Shown here: in pieces, positions 1-13,093 of the stretch
Layout of the letters: each line of letters begins with the position of its first letter
How positions within the stretch are numbered: position 1 is the first letter of the stretch
NCBI GenBank assembly: GCA_019614645.1
Contig: JABWDB010000004.1
Location: 15,004,001-15,068,000 of the forward strand
From: Stratiolaelaps scimitus
Taxonomy: Eukaryota; Arthropoda; Arachnida; Mesostigmata; Laelapidae
Length of the DNA stretch: 64,000 nucleotides
Direction: 5' to 3'
Translations under genes and position numbers: made by a program
The notes under the pieces: model-generated
The model's database searches: none
Told to the model about the DNA's origin: nothing
Seen by the model: the letters and a program-made list of their open reading frames with translations, nothing else

Positions 1-585
1 GATTATAGCGACGTGAATTGGAGCCTTGCTTAGTCTGGTTGGTAGTTAGCTACTCGCTGTGAAAGTAGCAGGCATGACAGGCACTTGCACCGGCGCTTGT
101 TATACGAGTAGAACATGAGAGTGATAGACAGACCCTACCGAATCGGCGTAGTTATGGAGGACCGTGTGAGTCGCTGGTGGGGCTATAGACGTGGGCAATA
201 GACGCCAGACGCAATCAATGTTTGTCACATACACACACATACAGCACATCTATGGCCGTGCGTCATTCAAGCCTTACCCAGCATACATATAGTCTATCAC
301 CAATGCACTCGACGCACGCCTAACACCCAAGGTATAAGCTTAACAGTAGAGAGTGAGAGATAGAGGAAACAGAAGGTTGAGTCCGGTTTGCGCTAATATA
401 CGCTAGGCTGAGGGTGAGCACGTACGGAATTAAGCGCGGCACTATCGACCGCGGCCCTGACACGCCGCTAGATCCTAGGCTCATCTACTTCGGGTACCTA
501 TATATGAACAGATGAGAAGGAGAGCGATGGAGGTGGCGTAAGAACGAACGGGAGGTCGGGCGGCTGCAAGTTGATTTCAGGGGAC

Positions 586-601
586 GGGGGGGGGGGGGGG
601 G
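586..601 (+). repeat. Poly-G run of 16 bases
   Basis: Sixteen uninterrupted G residues, followed a few bases later by a (TA)n array at 610-624. A run of this length can form G-quadruplex or triplex DNA and is a frequent site of sequencing length error. No gene is associated. Confidence 0.95.
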
Positions 602-1405
602 CAGACTATTATATATATATATATGAGGAAGAGCCTCGCCTCAGAAAACTCCGAGAATCTGCTCTACTGCAGTGCTTTTCGTACTACGAAAACCCTAGTC
701 AATGTACGAGCCTGGGGAGAAGCGGGCGAGAGGCGTAACGACCGAGAAAGTGAAGGACCAGAAACGATCATTCGTCGCTAGCATCAGAGGCGGGAATAGG
801 TGGCTTATTATACAAAGAAGTATGTGCAATGCAAAGATCGGCAACGAGAACGCCGGTGGCGGGAACAAGAGGCTGTCTGAGAGTCAGACGAACGACGAAG
901 AAACAGAAAGTCCTGAGAAAAGCAAAAGAAGGACAGGACCAGCTTTGTGCCCTTTTGCGCGAATCTGAACTGTTGTGGGCCTTCGAAGTAGGCAGGTAGG
1001 CGAGCCCCGCCCGCTTCGAGATGCCTGACGCTACTTACCCAGCCGAGCGGATTCAACACTGAAAGTGAACGATCTAGAACTTCCTACATCCTGGCCCTGG
1101 ATTCTTTCCTAGACTAAAACCGACCCGAGTAGAACCGTGAGCCACAGAGGGCGTTTACCCTCAGAGGGGCCCAGCTGAGTCGTTCGTTCCCAGAACTTAA
1201 ATAGCAATAAGTGTTGATAGTTAATCAAGAAAAGCACCGGGGCCGCGCTCGAGTCACCCGCGTAGGTGGGGAACGGCCCACGCAGTGCAGCAGTTTCGCG
1301 AAGCCAGTGGCATATAGCGGAAAGCACAAAACCAAGGAGACCAACTTCGGCCGTCCGGCTCAGTAGAGGGTACATGGGATACATCGTCGCGTGCTGTCGA
1401 CTCGG

Positions 1406-1414
1406 TATAAAAAG
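1406..1414 (+). promoter_or_regulatory. TATA-box-like sequence without an evident gene
   Basis: A TATAAAAAG match lies in locally GC-rich DNA, which makes it less likely to be random AT background. Thirty bases downstream is a pyrimidine-rich stretch that could hold an initiator. The first ATG with reasonable context after it, near 1541, opens only 24 codons before a stop. It may mark a non-coding RNA promoter or a first exon, or be chance. Confidence 0.25.
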
Positions 1415-4400
1415 TGATGAGTGCCCTCCTGTCGGGCTCCGTCCCACTCACTACCATTGCTCAGAACGACCCTTCTCTGCTTTGCTAGCGAGTGCTGCTG
1501 TGCCACTGTAGCAACAGAGCAGTTACAGTCAGAAACCAGTATGGCTTCGGCTGTAGGGCAAGACTTCGGAAGCTGTTTTGGGGTTGGAATTGGGGTCGCC
1601 GCAGGGACTAAGTGAAAGCGGGCGGCAGAAGAGAAGAGTAATTAAGCGAATCAACCGACAGCTCCTGGGGTACTACAACCCTAGCGGCAGGGAAACAGAG
1701 AGTTAAAGTGAAGTGAACGGACACCTGTTTCGCTAGAGAGGGGAAAAAACGCTCGGAGAGAAGCCTTGAGAAAGGCAACGAGATAGTCAGTATTGGTAAC
1801 CACGGAGGCAGGACGCGGTAGCAACGATGGACGGTGGAAGAAACTAACGGAACATGGACACTCAAGGTGCGTGCCGAAGGCATTTTCTGATAGAAAACAA
1901 CGCAGCAGGTGGAGGAATGGAGGTAACATAAAATGTTACCTCGATTTCCGTGCTAAAAATTTACTCGGTGTGAATACGCTCCCGTGCGTGAGCTGCGCTA
2001 TCGTCGAAGAGTCGTTAACATCAGCAACTATAGTTAAAAGCTATTTTTCTCATTGATGGCCATTTTTATCTTGGGGGGACATATTTTACTTAATTTCCGT
2101 TCACACAGTTTGTGTAATAATAGTCCGTAGAATACACATTAATTTGATGTAAGCTGGTCTGTCGACTCTGTCGGTCTACGTGAGTTTGCATGGTTCTTAC
2201 TGCACCATCCTTTATTTTCAATATTCACATATTATATCATCTAAAGATTTACAGCGACACGATCTCATTGAGAACGAGTATGTTAATTGTGATAGAATAT
2301 TGGAGCATAGGTTCGCCTTTGATAGTGTCTGGGCGCTACCTATTTTTATCTGAGCCCCAGCGGTTCCCATGTGTGACAGGCATCACCACTTCACTTTTAG
2401 GTATTACAATAAGGACCTGTCAGGGCCGCGTTGCCTACTTTCCTCAACCGGTCGTGCTTCGAATACACAGACAAAGAGGCATGGTAAAGAACTCCGAAAA
2501 TTTCCCGCATCATATAACAATATTTGATCTCAAACTATGTGTTGTCTAGCAGCCGAACAAGCTCACCACAAAACAACCAAGGGGAATCTCTGGGCTATTC
2601 CTGTCACTAGATAGGCTGAATACCATTTCCAGTGACACTGTCATTCCATACTAATTAAATAAAACACAGAATGGCTATGCCATTACCAACGTTAAGTGGA
2701 TAGGCGTAAACATCGATATGAGATGGTATGACATTAATAAGTCATCCCAAGTCGTATCATTCAGTCAAGCTGTATCATTCAACGCCAGTCGCCCCTATCG
2801 AAAAGGGAAAAATAAATGTATACTCGCAATTTTAATTGCGCCTTGATACGATCAATTAACTATTTAACAAAATAATTGACTACCCATGCTAATCCAACAA
2901 TTTGCCTCACTTTCTCCGGTCTACTGTATCATCCTCCAGATCTGCTGTGTAATTAACTTCAGCAAAAAGTGCCGGTATTTAGATAAAATACTAATTGCAC
3001 AAATACTCATAATTGTAGAAGTAGTGGTTGGTTTTTGCTGTGATTGAACGCTGCGCGTTTCCCGGACGACTGTTCAATCCGACACGATAGAAATCAGCGG
3101 CGGTCAGCTCACTCAGCTAACTCTCTGGATCAGCTCTTTTGGTTAAAATGTCCTTTGAAGTGACTTCCATCTATTCTCCTTAAGTGACATGCCTCGCCTT
3201 TGAACCTTTAGGTATCCTGATCCTTCGGGTACCTTGAGAACTTGAACTCCTTTGTCTTATTTCCGAAACAGCCTCTTAGTAATGTCGTTGTTATCGTCCT
3301 GTTGACTGTTTTGTCCACAAATGTCTCTCCCTTAGCTCGAGTTTCGTCAACGCGCCTAACCAGCAAAAGGCGTTTCTAGCTCACAAAACAGCCCGCTAAT
3401 CGTCTTTCAACGTTCGCCGTTACCTTCAATATTTCACACGGGTACAAGGAGGCGTTCTTGATCATCGGAGGAGGTTACCAACGATGGGATCTGGGGGGGG
3501 GCGGGCAATGCGTTATTCAATGTCGCACATTTTCCGTTCTTTTATTCAACTTTTTTCGTCATCCTTTGTGCCGTGCCACAGCGGCGTTTCATGGGAAACA
3601 ATTGAACAGTCTATCGATCGCTGGCCGCCATTTGGGTGGCTCTGCCTTGGGGTCGATCGGCTGGTCGGTCAAAAATGAAAAACACGAAAAAGAATGACAA
3701 GAAGCCGTTTCGCCACTAAACCACGAGCGAGTGAAGGTGAAATATAGCAGGCGAACGAGAGAGAACAAGGCGTAATCATGGCGGATACAATGATTTGGTC
3801 CGCGGCGGCCACCGATCAAATCGGCCACCGATCGCTCCTATCCACCGCTGCTGTTGCTGGCGACGACGTCGCTGCCGCCGGCCGAGTGCCACCGGGGGTC
3901 AGACACTCAGTTGCTTCACATTGAAGCGGTGGCAAAGGCCTCTATTCGTATCCACCTAGCTATGTACCTACTGAATTTGCGTTCACAGTAGTGGTGGTGG
4001 TAGCAGTAGAGTTGTTTTTCTTCACTCCCGCCGCCGTCACGGCGGTTTTTACGGTTGTGGCTACGACAGCGGGAGACAGGAGAGGATTTCAAAAGAAGAT
4101 GCATATCATGCGACTACAACACGGCTACCGCTATCCGGCCGACGACCAGCATCACCTGAACAAGAGGGATTGAATGGTTGAGATGTTGACGCTGAAGGCA
4201 ACAACCAATCTATGGTCGGACCGCGCCGCGTCGCGACCGCCGCAGCGTCAGATGAGCTGACACACGGGTGAACCAGGCCACGTTCAAGCCAACGACAGCA
4301 GCAGCAGCAGCACGTCAGGAACGTCAACTAACGACAGTCAACGTAAAGTCGATGACGTGATGGTGATACTCAGATCTTGCCCTGGCATTTTTCTTTCAAG

Positions 4401-5183
4401 ACGACACACGAGTGACGACTCTGTGTCGGGATCAGGGTGAACGTAACAGGTGTTCGAAGCGACACAGCTAGATTTGTCTGGCCAGCCCATCATTTCAGTG
4501 GTCCCGAAGAACAACATAACACAATAACGCCGCGTGGGGATACGTGCGGCACGGCAAGACAAGCAGACAGATACAGAGCAAACCTCATCTCACATGAGTG
4601 ACCTTTGATACTTATTTACCGAAGGGATTTTTTATTTGCTTAAAGAAAGGGAGAAGCTCACCCGAATAATAGCAGCGAGATAGCTTGGATGGTCGTTATC
4701 ATTAGACAGCAATATATAGCCATCGAATCGATCACGTGCAGAGGTAATGTACAGCTCCTACGTATTGGGTTCAGTGGTTGTATGGTTCAACGTTGTATGG
4801 TTATTTATTTGTATTATATTATTTATCGAGATTTGGTTAGTTGGTGGTCCAGTCATGCGATTTGCATTGTCATAATAAGAAAAAACGCTCACCTACATAG
4901 GTACCAAGCAGGGCATGGCTTGTAATGAAAAATCGGCATCATACACGGCCACTTAAAGAAAATAACACGCTTATTATGAAAAATCAATAATTGATTTTAA
5001 GGTGATCCTATGAAAGAAGTTATGAGTAATTTCATAGTCGAATAAATAGATCGGTCCGTGCTAAACTTGACTTCCGTCGATTTCTTTTTTAGACTTCGAG
5101 CTGTATGAGCGATCAAGAGATTAAGGGTGATGTAAGATTATCAAAGTGCGCAATGACCGTTTGGTATTTGGCGTAGTTGATAT

Positions 5184-5200
5184 TATATATATATATATAT
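5184..5200. repeat. (TA)n microsatellite
   Basis: Pure TA dinucleotide array of about 17 bases in AT-rich DNA. Confidence 0.9.
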
Positions 5201-6545
5201 GATGATTGTCGCCGCACACGACGTGAACTATCACACTTCACATATCATATTGTGCCGACTGACCAGTTGTGTTACTCTTCAAATGATTTTGTAAAACTAC
5301 CACACAAACTGCTTACGGAGCATAATGTCAGTGTGTTATTAATGCTTTATTATTTTATCATGTCATATTTACATTATGATCCTGTCGCTATGAACCACCG
5401 CTATGTCGCTGCGCGAGAATGGGAATTATTTTCAAAATGCCGGAACTTGTTCTATTTCCTCCTTCTTCAATGCGCACGATGTGCACTGACATTTCGAATG
5501 TTATTGATGGTATGCCATTTATTTATTTATTGGCAACACTATTTCGGTTGATCGTCCATTTGTTAGAAATTCGCGTATCCTATCCGTGCGTGTTACCAAT
5601 TAAATAGGTTAGTTGAAGTTGCGATCGCTCGAGACGGTAACTCACAGTGTTGAACAGCTCCGCTTGTTATATCATTAATTGTTCACTTGGTGTCGTTTCG
5701 TTCGGCGTAAGAGCGGAACCGTGCAGTAGAACTTTATCCGATAACTCATTTTCAATAAGCGGAGTTTCTTCTAAAATGAGGCAGTTTTTTTTTCCTATTT
5801 ACCATCGATAACCTTCCAGCCGTGTGAGACATAATAACCTAACTCGTCAATTCTGTAACTACTGTTACAGAATTGCCCATACGTGTTCACAGTAAGGAAA
5901 AGTTACGCTATTCATCTATCTGCTACGATGTTGTAGCGCTCCTCATTGAAGTGCATTTATGTAGCGGGATACACAATTAAGTTTCAAGGTTAACACAAAT
6001 ATCGAAATCAACCATTGTAGATGGACAATACTAAAAACAAACTCAACCACCTAGATCCCCAGCAATACGAACACATTTACCGACAATGACAATTCTTATT
6101 AATATTATAGTTACATGCAACAGTGCAACCCGCTTCTGGTGTCTAACTATCGGGTATTGCTCACCGCCGAATTTTCCAATCACGTTGATTTGAAGATATA
6201 TCTATATAGATAATCCCATAACAAGATTTAGATAATGCCATTATCTATATATATATCTAGAGAGATATGTCGTGAACGGAAAGTATCCACAAAAAGTTGA
6301 CTATGAAGGCTATAACTGATGATGATCTTGAACCTCTGATTGAACTTCAGGCATTTTAAGCAAAGCTTTTATAGATCTTAATTTTCTCTTTATTTTTCGA
6401 TTTCTCTCTTTATTTTTTGTTTCATGACAGACTTGGTCAACTGAGTGTGCAGAAAAAGGCAATGACAAAAATTCTAGGAAAAATATTTACCATCGAGGAC
6501 GTCAAACTTTCACAGATAAGCATGGCTCCGTTAGTTTCCGGCAAC

Positions 6546-6601
6546 ATATATATATATATATATATATATATCTATATATCTATATATATATATATATATA
6601 T
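6546..6601. repeat. Long (TA)n microsatellite with two TC interruptions
   Basis: About 56 bases of alternating AT, broken twice by a TC step. It is the longest TA array in the window. It reads as Ile-Tyr repeats in a plus-strand open frame, which is an artefact. It is self-complementary and could extrude a cruciform. Confidence 0.95.
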
Positions 6602-7799
6602 GCGTGTGTGTGTCATTGAAGGTAGCTAGGTTTAACGAAGTAGATTAATGTCTCTAATGCATTTTATCATACTTTGCTTGTGTATGCAACGAGGTTATAT
6701 AGGACCACAAGCGACCTGTAATGGAACACAAGGCAGCTACATGCTGCAGGCTCCACCCGCTTCGGCGCGATAGTAACCGTCCTAACAGATTTCATTTAAC
6801 TAAACTGCTACAGAATATTAACACAATCGGGCGATCTCTGATATCGCGATAGTGAACAGGTGTTGCAACAGGCAATATGCATAGTACGTGCGAACACAGA
6901 ATGGAATCCTAAAAATTTCCCACTCACAACTCATTTGTGTTATACGTACGTGCCATAGTCATCGGAGATAAACACTTTAGATATTGTTAGTATGGCTAAT
7001 TACCAGTTAGTTTTAGTTTGCAAACGTAGCGCGTACAACTTCTGCTGGAAGTTCTACCAGCTGATTCATATTAGTTCGTGTTCGGTGGCGTTTGTTATCT
7101 TGTGGCTGAACCGTGGATACGAAATTCCATATGTCGATGATGGGCTTGAAGGCCGTAAAATATTTATGGATGCTTGCAACAATCTATGAAATAGCAAACA
7201 GTTGCTGATTGTGGAATTAGAACTGGTTGATTCAATGACAATGTTTTCCGATATATTTGCGAGAATAAACCAAATTTAACTATATTGAATGGATCCCTCT
7301 CTTAGTGTATATGTCAGTGTAGATCTCCTCTTGTTGATCAGGAAAGATACCTCGGATTGGTTGCATCGGAATTCGCAAGCCGCGATAGCATCGCGCTACT
7401 TTCAACGCAAGGACCTTTGTCCATCTGAGTTGTCTAACAGTGTCTTTTTTGAAAGCGCCAAATCCAGTGACCGTCGAAGCATACAACGTTGATAATGTCT
7501 ACACGGTGCTCATGTCTGATAGGATTTGGTACTCTGAAGATGAAATGAACTATATTGAACACAATATGCACGCACTGAGCATTTTCAATTTTCGAGAAAC
7601 GCATTACACGACGATTGAATCATGTTGTTCTGATATCTTATTGCGACAAATTTTTTCGAGGCCCATATTTGAGTTTAGTGATTGAGAACGCACTTTTGAC
7701 ACCATCTGGTATGAAACTCGCTCACTCGAAGTTCATGTATGATGCAGCACACGAGTTTTGCATCTATGTATTTATTGGTTGTCGGCGATAGGTCGCTGA

Positions 7800-8626
7800 G
7801 TGGCTAACGACGAGAATGAAGTCAGTTGTCGCCCAGCGCGTCCTTCGAACTCGAACAACCCGTGGCTGATAACCTACAAGCGAAGACGTGAATGTCTAAA
7901 CGCGTTCGCGACACGCTCCCTGCGTGGCTTGAGCGTCACAATGCTACCCCGGTTGAACCGACAACCTATTTACGGTTGTTGTTTGTGTTTCTACGCGTGA
8001 ACACTGGGGCTCTTGTGCGTGCGCATGATATTCGGTGGAGTGTGTCGGAGTTTCCAAACGAAACTATTGCTTTACCAACGATGCGTAGGTAGGTACCGCT
8101 GTTGCCGCCGCCGCCACCACCGCCGCCACCACCGCCGCCGATAATGCATTGTTTGCACGCCGCAGCAGCATACTAAAAATGAAGCACAACGATAGTAGGC
8201 AATGGTGGGGAGCGGCGTTGCGGAGAGAGGAATCGAGATCTGGGAACTATTATTTGAATTCGAGGTGTCGATCGCGGGCGATGCGAAGGTCACGGGCGAA
8301 GGTCGGCAAAGGTCTTCGTTGCCTCTGTTATGTTTTTCATGAGTGTTCGGCCGATGTATCTCAAAAAGTCCTCAGCCGAAGGCGGGCAGCGGGCGGGAAC
8401 TGTTCTTGTGCAAATGTCACCACCACGACCAGTGCCACCAACGCATCGGTGCCGCTGCTGGTGAGACCCGCTGCCGCTGTGACCAACCAGACACCAACGT
8501 CGTTCGTTCGAGCGTGCCATCGCTCGCATCAAATATTCGATGACGACGTTCGAACGACGAAACGACTCCACCCCCCCCACGGGTTTTACCTTTGTTCCGA
8601 GCTGGCTGTTTCTCTGTTCCAGAGTA

Positions 8627-8657
<31 letters not shown>

Positions 8658-10960
8658 ACCCTATCCCTTCTCTTTTGCGTTCCTTCCCAAGCGCGTACTT
8701 CTTAAATTGTGTAAATATCTGTGTACCCTAGGATTGCGCCGTTCCACCTCTCTGAAGCGCGTCTCTGAGGTCCCCTCTCAACACGACTCCTCGCTACGCA
8801 TCCAACCATCTCACCTTTACCTCACCCACGCCCCTCCAACGAGTCGCCCCCGGGCTCTGCGTTTCCTCCACGGTCGCATATTATGACCGTGCTGCCCTGG
8901 CCGCCGATGCTCCTCACTCCTACTGAAGTGTAAATAATATCCTACCTTCAAGGGTGTCGGCCCGGTCTTCAGTCGCTGTCCTGTCTCGAAGAGCGCCTAT
9001 GCTAAGAGAAGGACCTTGATGTTCCAGTCAATGCCGCTGCCGCCGCTTGGAATAGCGGCATCGTAACATCGTCGCCTTCGTTTTTCCCCTCTCCTTCCCG
9101 AAGTTCCCTTCACCTCGTGCGCACTCCACGTCCGCGTTTCGGGCCAGACGCCATCCTTGGTCAAAGCCCCCTGGGTTCGCCCCATGTCGGTGGCCTATGG
9201 GCCGTCCCGACAGTCGGCCCGCCCGTTGCAGCAGGCCAAGTCCAACTCAAGCCCCCCAGCTTCTTCTACACCACGCGATGCCGGCGGCCCCGCTACCCCT
9301 CGGGGGAATACCGCATGTCTCTCTGTCTATCTCTGTCTGTCATGTCCATGTTGCGCCTGTCACAGCCTGTCACACATGCACACTCACATCGTAGACGAAT
9401 CCATACGAGACCAGGCAGGGAGGCCGCGGTACCAGCAGCAGCATCATCAGTTCAGGCCGAGGAACCGGGCAAACAGTGCAGTTCTGTCCATGTGCTGTAC
9501 TCCTTTGCGGCATCGTCGACCGCTGCTTGTCTAGATCTGGCGCGGACGAAGGACGAAGAAAACGGCCCCTCCTCACCGGGATGGCCGGGGCGGACGAGTT
9601 GTCGAGGAAGGGGGCGTGTCAGCTCTCGTACACCACACAGCTATATTCGATGTCTTCGTCGTCTTGTTTCATGGCCACGAGTGCGATAACAACCACAATC
9701 GCTGCCACCGCGGTCCGTCTCTGCTGCCTCGAAGCAGCAGCAGTAGCTGAGCCCGCCAGCAGGAGTGGCGTCAACATCGAAACAAATCGGAATGCTGAAT
9801 GCCCTCCTCGGTCGGGCACCCAAAGTATGCTCGCCAGCGGTGACGGGGGCTGAATGGATGAATACATTAACAAATGACTTCTCCTTGCTATGAGCGCCTG
9901 TATGCGTATGATCATCATTATGCAAATGGAGGTGCGGCGGTTGGCAGACACAGTTGGCCGCTACGCGGCGGTGAGCCGCGCGACCGCCGGCGAACGACAC
10001 CAGCGAGCGCAGCGGAAAAACAATGTCGAACTGGATGCCGCATCCGCCGGCCTGCTCCCGTCACAACGGTGCTGGAGCTGATTGCAGTGGCCGGGCTGTA
10101 GCGCGATGAGGCCGGGAATGCTCGTGGTTCTGCTTGGCGCCCTTGTTGTCGTTGGCGTCATCGTCGCTCCGCTCGGAATTGGGGAATTCAAATACTAACC
10201 ACAACGATGACGTCAACAAAAACAACAACAATAACAACAATCGATCAGACGAACTCTTTGCTCGAACTGTTAATACCGCTGCAAGTCCTGCTACTGTTAC
10301 TGCGACATCAATTTGCACGTGGGGTATGCAAAGGAACACGCTCGTACACGGCACACGCTTGAGACGTGCGCGATACTGCAGCGAAGCGGCGACGATGAAA
10401 TTGCAATCACCGGGAAAAACGATAATAACAAGATCGAAGAAAAACAACGCAACGAGAGAGGAAGATCGGAAAGAGAGAAGGAAATAGGGCGAAAAATAGC
10501 CACGAAGTGAAGAAGACGTCGTTGACGACGAGGCAGACGATGATGCTGATGATGACAATGAGGATGGTGAACGATTGACAAGGAGAAGTTCTGCATAGAA
10601 ATTAGGAATAATCGCGAATGAATAAAGGTCGTTGCTGCTGCTTCTGCTGTGGCCGTCATTAGCATCGAGCGGTCACGAATGCACAGGGTCCGGGCCATGA
10701 AGACGGAGCCGACACATTTGTAGAGAATCGGGATGGGATGCACTGCTGCTACGGTACGATCTGTAGCGGGAATCTCATTGACCATGGTGCTATCAAATAT
10801 AGCGGCTGACCGGCATTTCGATGCGTGTTGGCAGCTTTCTATGCTGATTGATTGTAACCGCCGAGCTAACGATACAGCAGTTCATCGTTGTTGCTGTTGT
10901 TGATGCCGCTGCTCCTGCTGCTCTTGTAGTCGTGGACCTGGACTTTTTTCATCGTCGTCG
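7800..10960. other. GC-rich, trinucleotide-repeat-rich stretch without a supported gene
   Basis: CpG-bearing DNA with (CCG)n near 8105-8140, (CT)n near 8635-8660 and many CAG/CTG-type runs. Several open frames of 100-245 codons exist, but they overlap on both strands, use low-complexity codons, have no signal peptide or domain, and carry Ser-Leu or Asn runs that come from the repeats. This composition suits 5' untranslated or CpG-rich regulatory DNA of an unseen gene. Confidence 0.45.
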
Positions 10961-12925
10961 TCGTTGTCGACGTTGTCTTCGCGTGCATTCAAGTATATAA
11001 TATTTGTGGGGGATTCCTATGACAGGTCCAGTTGGAGTCGTTATTTTGTAGTAATAGTTGCGGTTGTTGGCGGCGGCGTCGTCCACCATCACTCTATCCC
11101 CGGATCCTTCACTCCATGCACATCACCCCGTATATCGTGGAAAGCGCATATTAACGGCATTAGTAAACAAAAACGATGGCATTGTCGGTCCGTACAACCG
11201 AACCTTTTTACCTCTAACAAGATTGGCGCTAGTCGGCATTGACCGGTAGCTAGCGCTCGAAGCCAAATGTCAAAGAATACCCCCCCAGCACAGTTCAGAG
11301 CGGTCACTATCGCCGGGAGGAATCACCATGTTATCACCAGTTGCAGTTGAGGTGTCTGGGAAATAGACAGGGCAGGTCAGTAAACCGATGGCATTCGGGG
11401 CACGGCTGGCGCTGGCAACGTGTGATGATAATGGAAAACGACGAAGAAATAATGAAGCGAAAGAAAAACCGAAAGTGAAAACCCTTTATTTATGCCAATG
11501 GTAAAAGCAGTATTATATAATAGTAGTAATATGTATATATATTATAGCCGGTGGTGATGCTTCTGACGCAGGACCTGACCATCTGTCCCGGCCACATTAC
11601 CCTTAACCATAGCGGCATGAACAACGGAGGTGGGCATAATTATACAACGCAACACAAGAACACTTGCACTCGAACGATGCTGGGAAGAGCAATAATTACG
11701 AGATAGATTTGATCAATGCGGCTGTTATGCTTCTTCTCGTTGTTCTTCATTGTTGTATTAATAAACATTACTTTCCAGTTGTTATGCTTGTCGGATGTAT
11801 ACAAGCGTTTACTTAGTTAGAAATTGTTCTTTCCCTCGTAATCACAATTGTGGCCACTTATCATCGTTCTGTTGAGTATCGTGTGTTTTGTTAATGACGA
11901 TATCGATAATAATAATCAGTCTCATACAGAGCATAATTGTGGCGCGAATTTGTGCCGTGCTCACCCGTGTTTCAGTATCGCAGTCAATCTCTAACCACAA
12001 TTCGAATCCTACTACTGTCTCGTCGTTGCCTGATGATCATCGATAGCCGGTGTAGTGTCGTACGTAACAGGCAACGTGAATTGGTTAGATATCTGTATCT
12101 GCGGCGGGTGTGTGCGAAAATGCTCTAAGTATTCACAAACCTTATGAGCAGGATGAAACGGAAGGGAGATATAAAGAAGCTACCGCCGCAAATACAAAGA
12201 AATATAAACATGGACCAGGGCACGTAGCACATTGACCACTGTGAAAATCAGGTGCGCGAAGCAGATCTTCTGACCCACTGTAGGTGCGGTGCTCACGAGA
12301 TGTCTATGGTGTTCATTTGCTGCATTAAGCACTTCGCTGTTGAAGCTCGGACTGACCACCGGGGGCCGCCGGTAGAACGTATTTATTAAGTATTATTTAT
12401 TATTGAAGTATGTAATATTGGAAGTGCTGGCTGAATCTGTTCGTTCACGAATGACTTCACCATCTGCTATGCCCATGATATAATACTATTCATGTTTTGA
12501 GCTTGCATTTACTCCCACAACGATTGTAACCAGCAGCATTAGGTAATGTCCACATGAGAATGTGCGCGTATGTGTGTACGTGTCTCCGGAGCTGGCTAGT
12601 TAATATCATATAGCCATCACCGTTCAAGTATAGAAGACAAGTTCATTATACGTTACACAAGGGAAAAGCGATTCGGCAACGACATCATTCCATCTGCCAT
12701 CATATAGCTCCTATACGCCAATGACTCAATGAATGGTTGTCTGTACGCCTGCCGGCAGAGGCGGCCATAATGAGAATAAATGGGTGTATTGACAGACGAG
12801 AACACTTGCACATGGGGAATGCTCACGATACCCACCTACAGGCTGACACCACCATCGATGGCTGGCAAAACTGTGGTGCTATCCACAGACATGGTGGTGC
12901 GCGTCGTGCGATTCGCGCTGTGAAG

Positions 12926-13093
12926 ATGATGTTCATGGCGCTCCTGCTAGCCATTGTACAATGCGTAGAAGCCGTCGTCACACCTGGAGCATTTCTGTCT
13001 GTGCCAGCTGTCACTCAGCATTTCGCGTCAATGACAGTACCAGCTGCTGCTGCTGTTACTTTTGCGGTTGTGGTTAGTACATATAGGCAGTGA
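12926..13093 (+). CDS. Candidate short secreted-peptide exon (weak)
   Basis: An ATG at 12926 opens 55 codons beginning Met-Met-Phe-Met-Ala-Leu-Leu-Leu-Ala-Ile. This is a good hydrophobic signal-peptide core, followed by a small-residue cleavage region and a Val/Ala/Pro-rich stretch like the start of a cuticle or secreted structural protein. The frame then stops. A weak GTTAGT donor-like site at 13073 could lead to a further exon, but none was identified. No family is recognised. The frame may equally be chance, since the local DNA is rich in CTG and GCT steps. Confidence 0.25.
   Translation: MMFMALLLAIVQCVEAVVTPGAFLSVPAVTQHFASMTVPAAAAVTFAVVVSTYRQ

Larger units (their letters stand above)
1..7799. 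other. Non-coding stretch, no supported gene
   Basis: All three frames on both strands are broken into short open stretches with no recognisable domain. The first 2 kb is moderately GC-rich and contains a 16-base poly-G run and a TATA-box-like site, both listed separately. From about 2.1 to 7.8 kb the DNA is AT-rich, with (TA)n arrays and an imperfect A/T inverted repeat near 6190-6262. It could be intergenic DNA or intron of a gene lying outside the window. Confidence 0.5.

Noticed and set aside
7795..7870. tRNA-like segment with a GAGTGGCTAA motif and TTCGAAC
   Set aside because: The T stem and acceptor stem do not pair, so it does not fold as a tRNA.
8149..8886. Plus-strand open frame of 245 codons
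   Set aside because: Non-ATG start, Ser-Leu run from a (CT)n tract, no domain, and overlapping frames of similar length on the other strand.
10061..10558. Minus-strand hydrophobic frame of 165 codons
   Set aside because: Ser and Leu runs come from GTT/GAT repeats, and overlapping sense frames are equally open.
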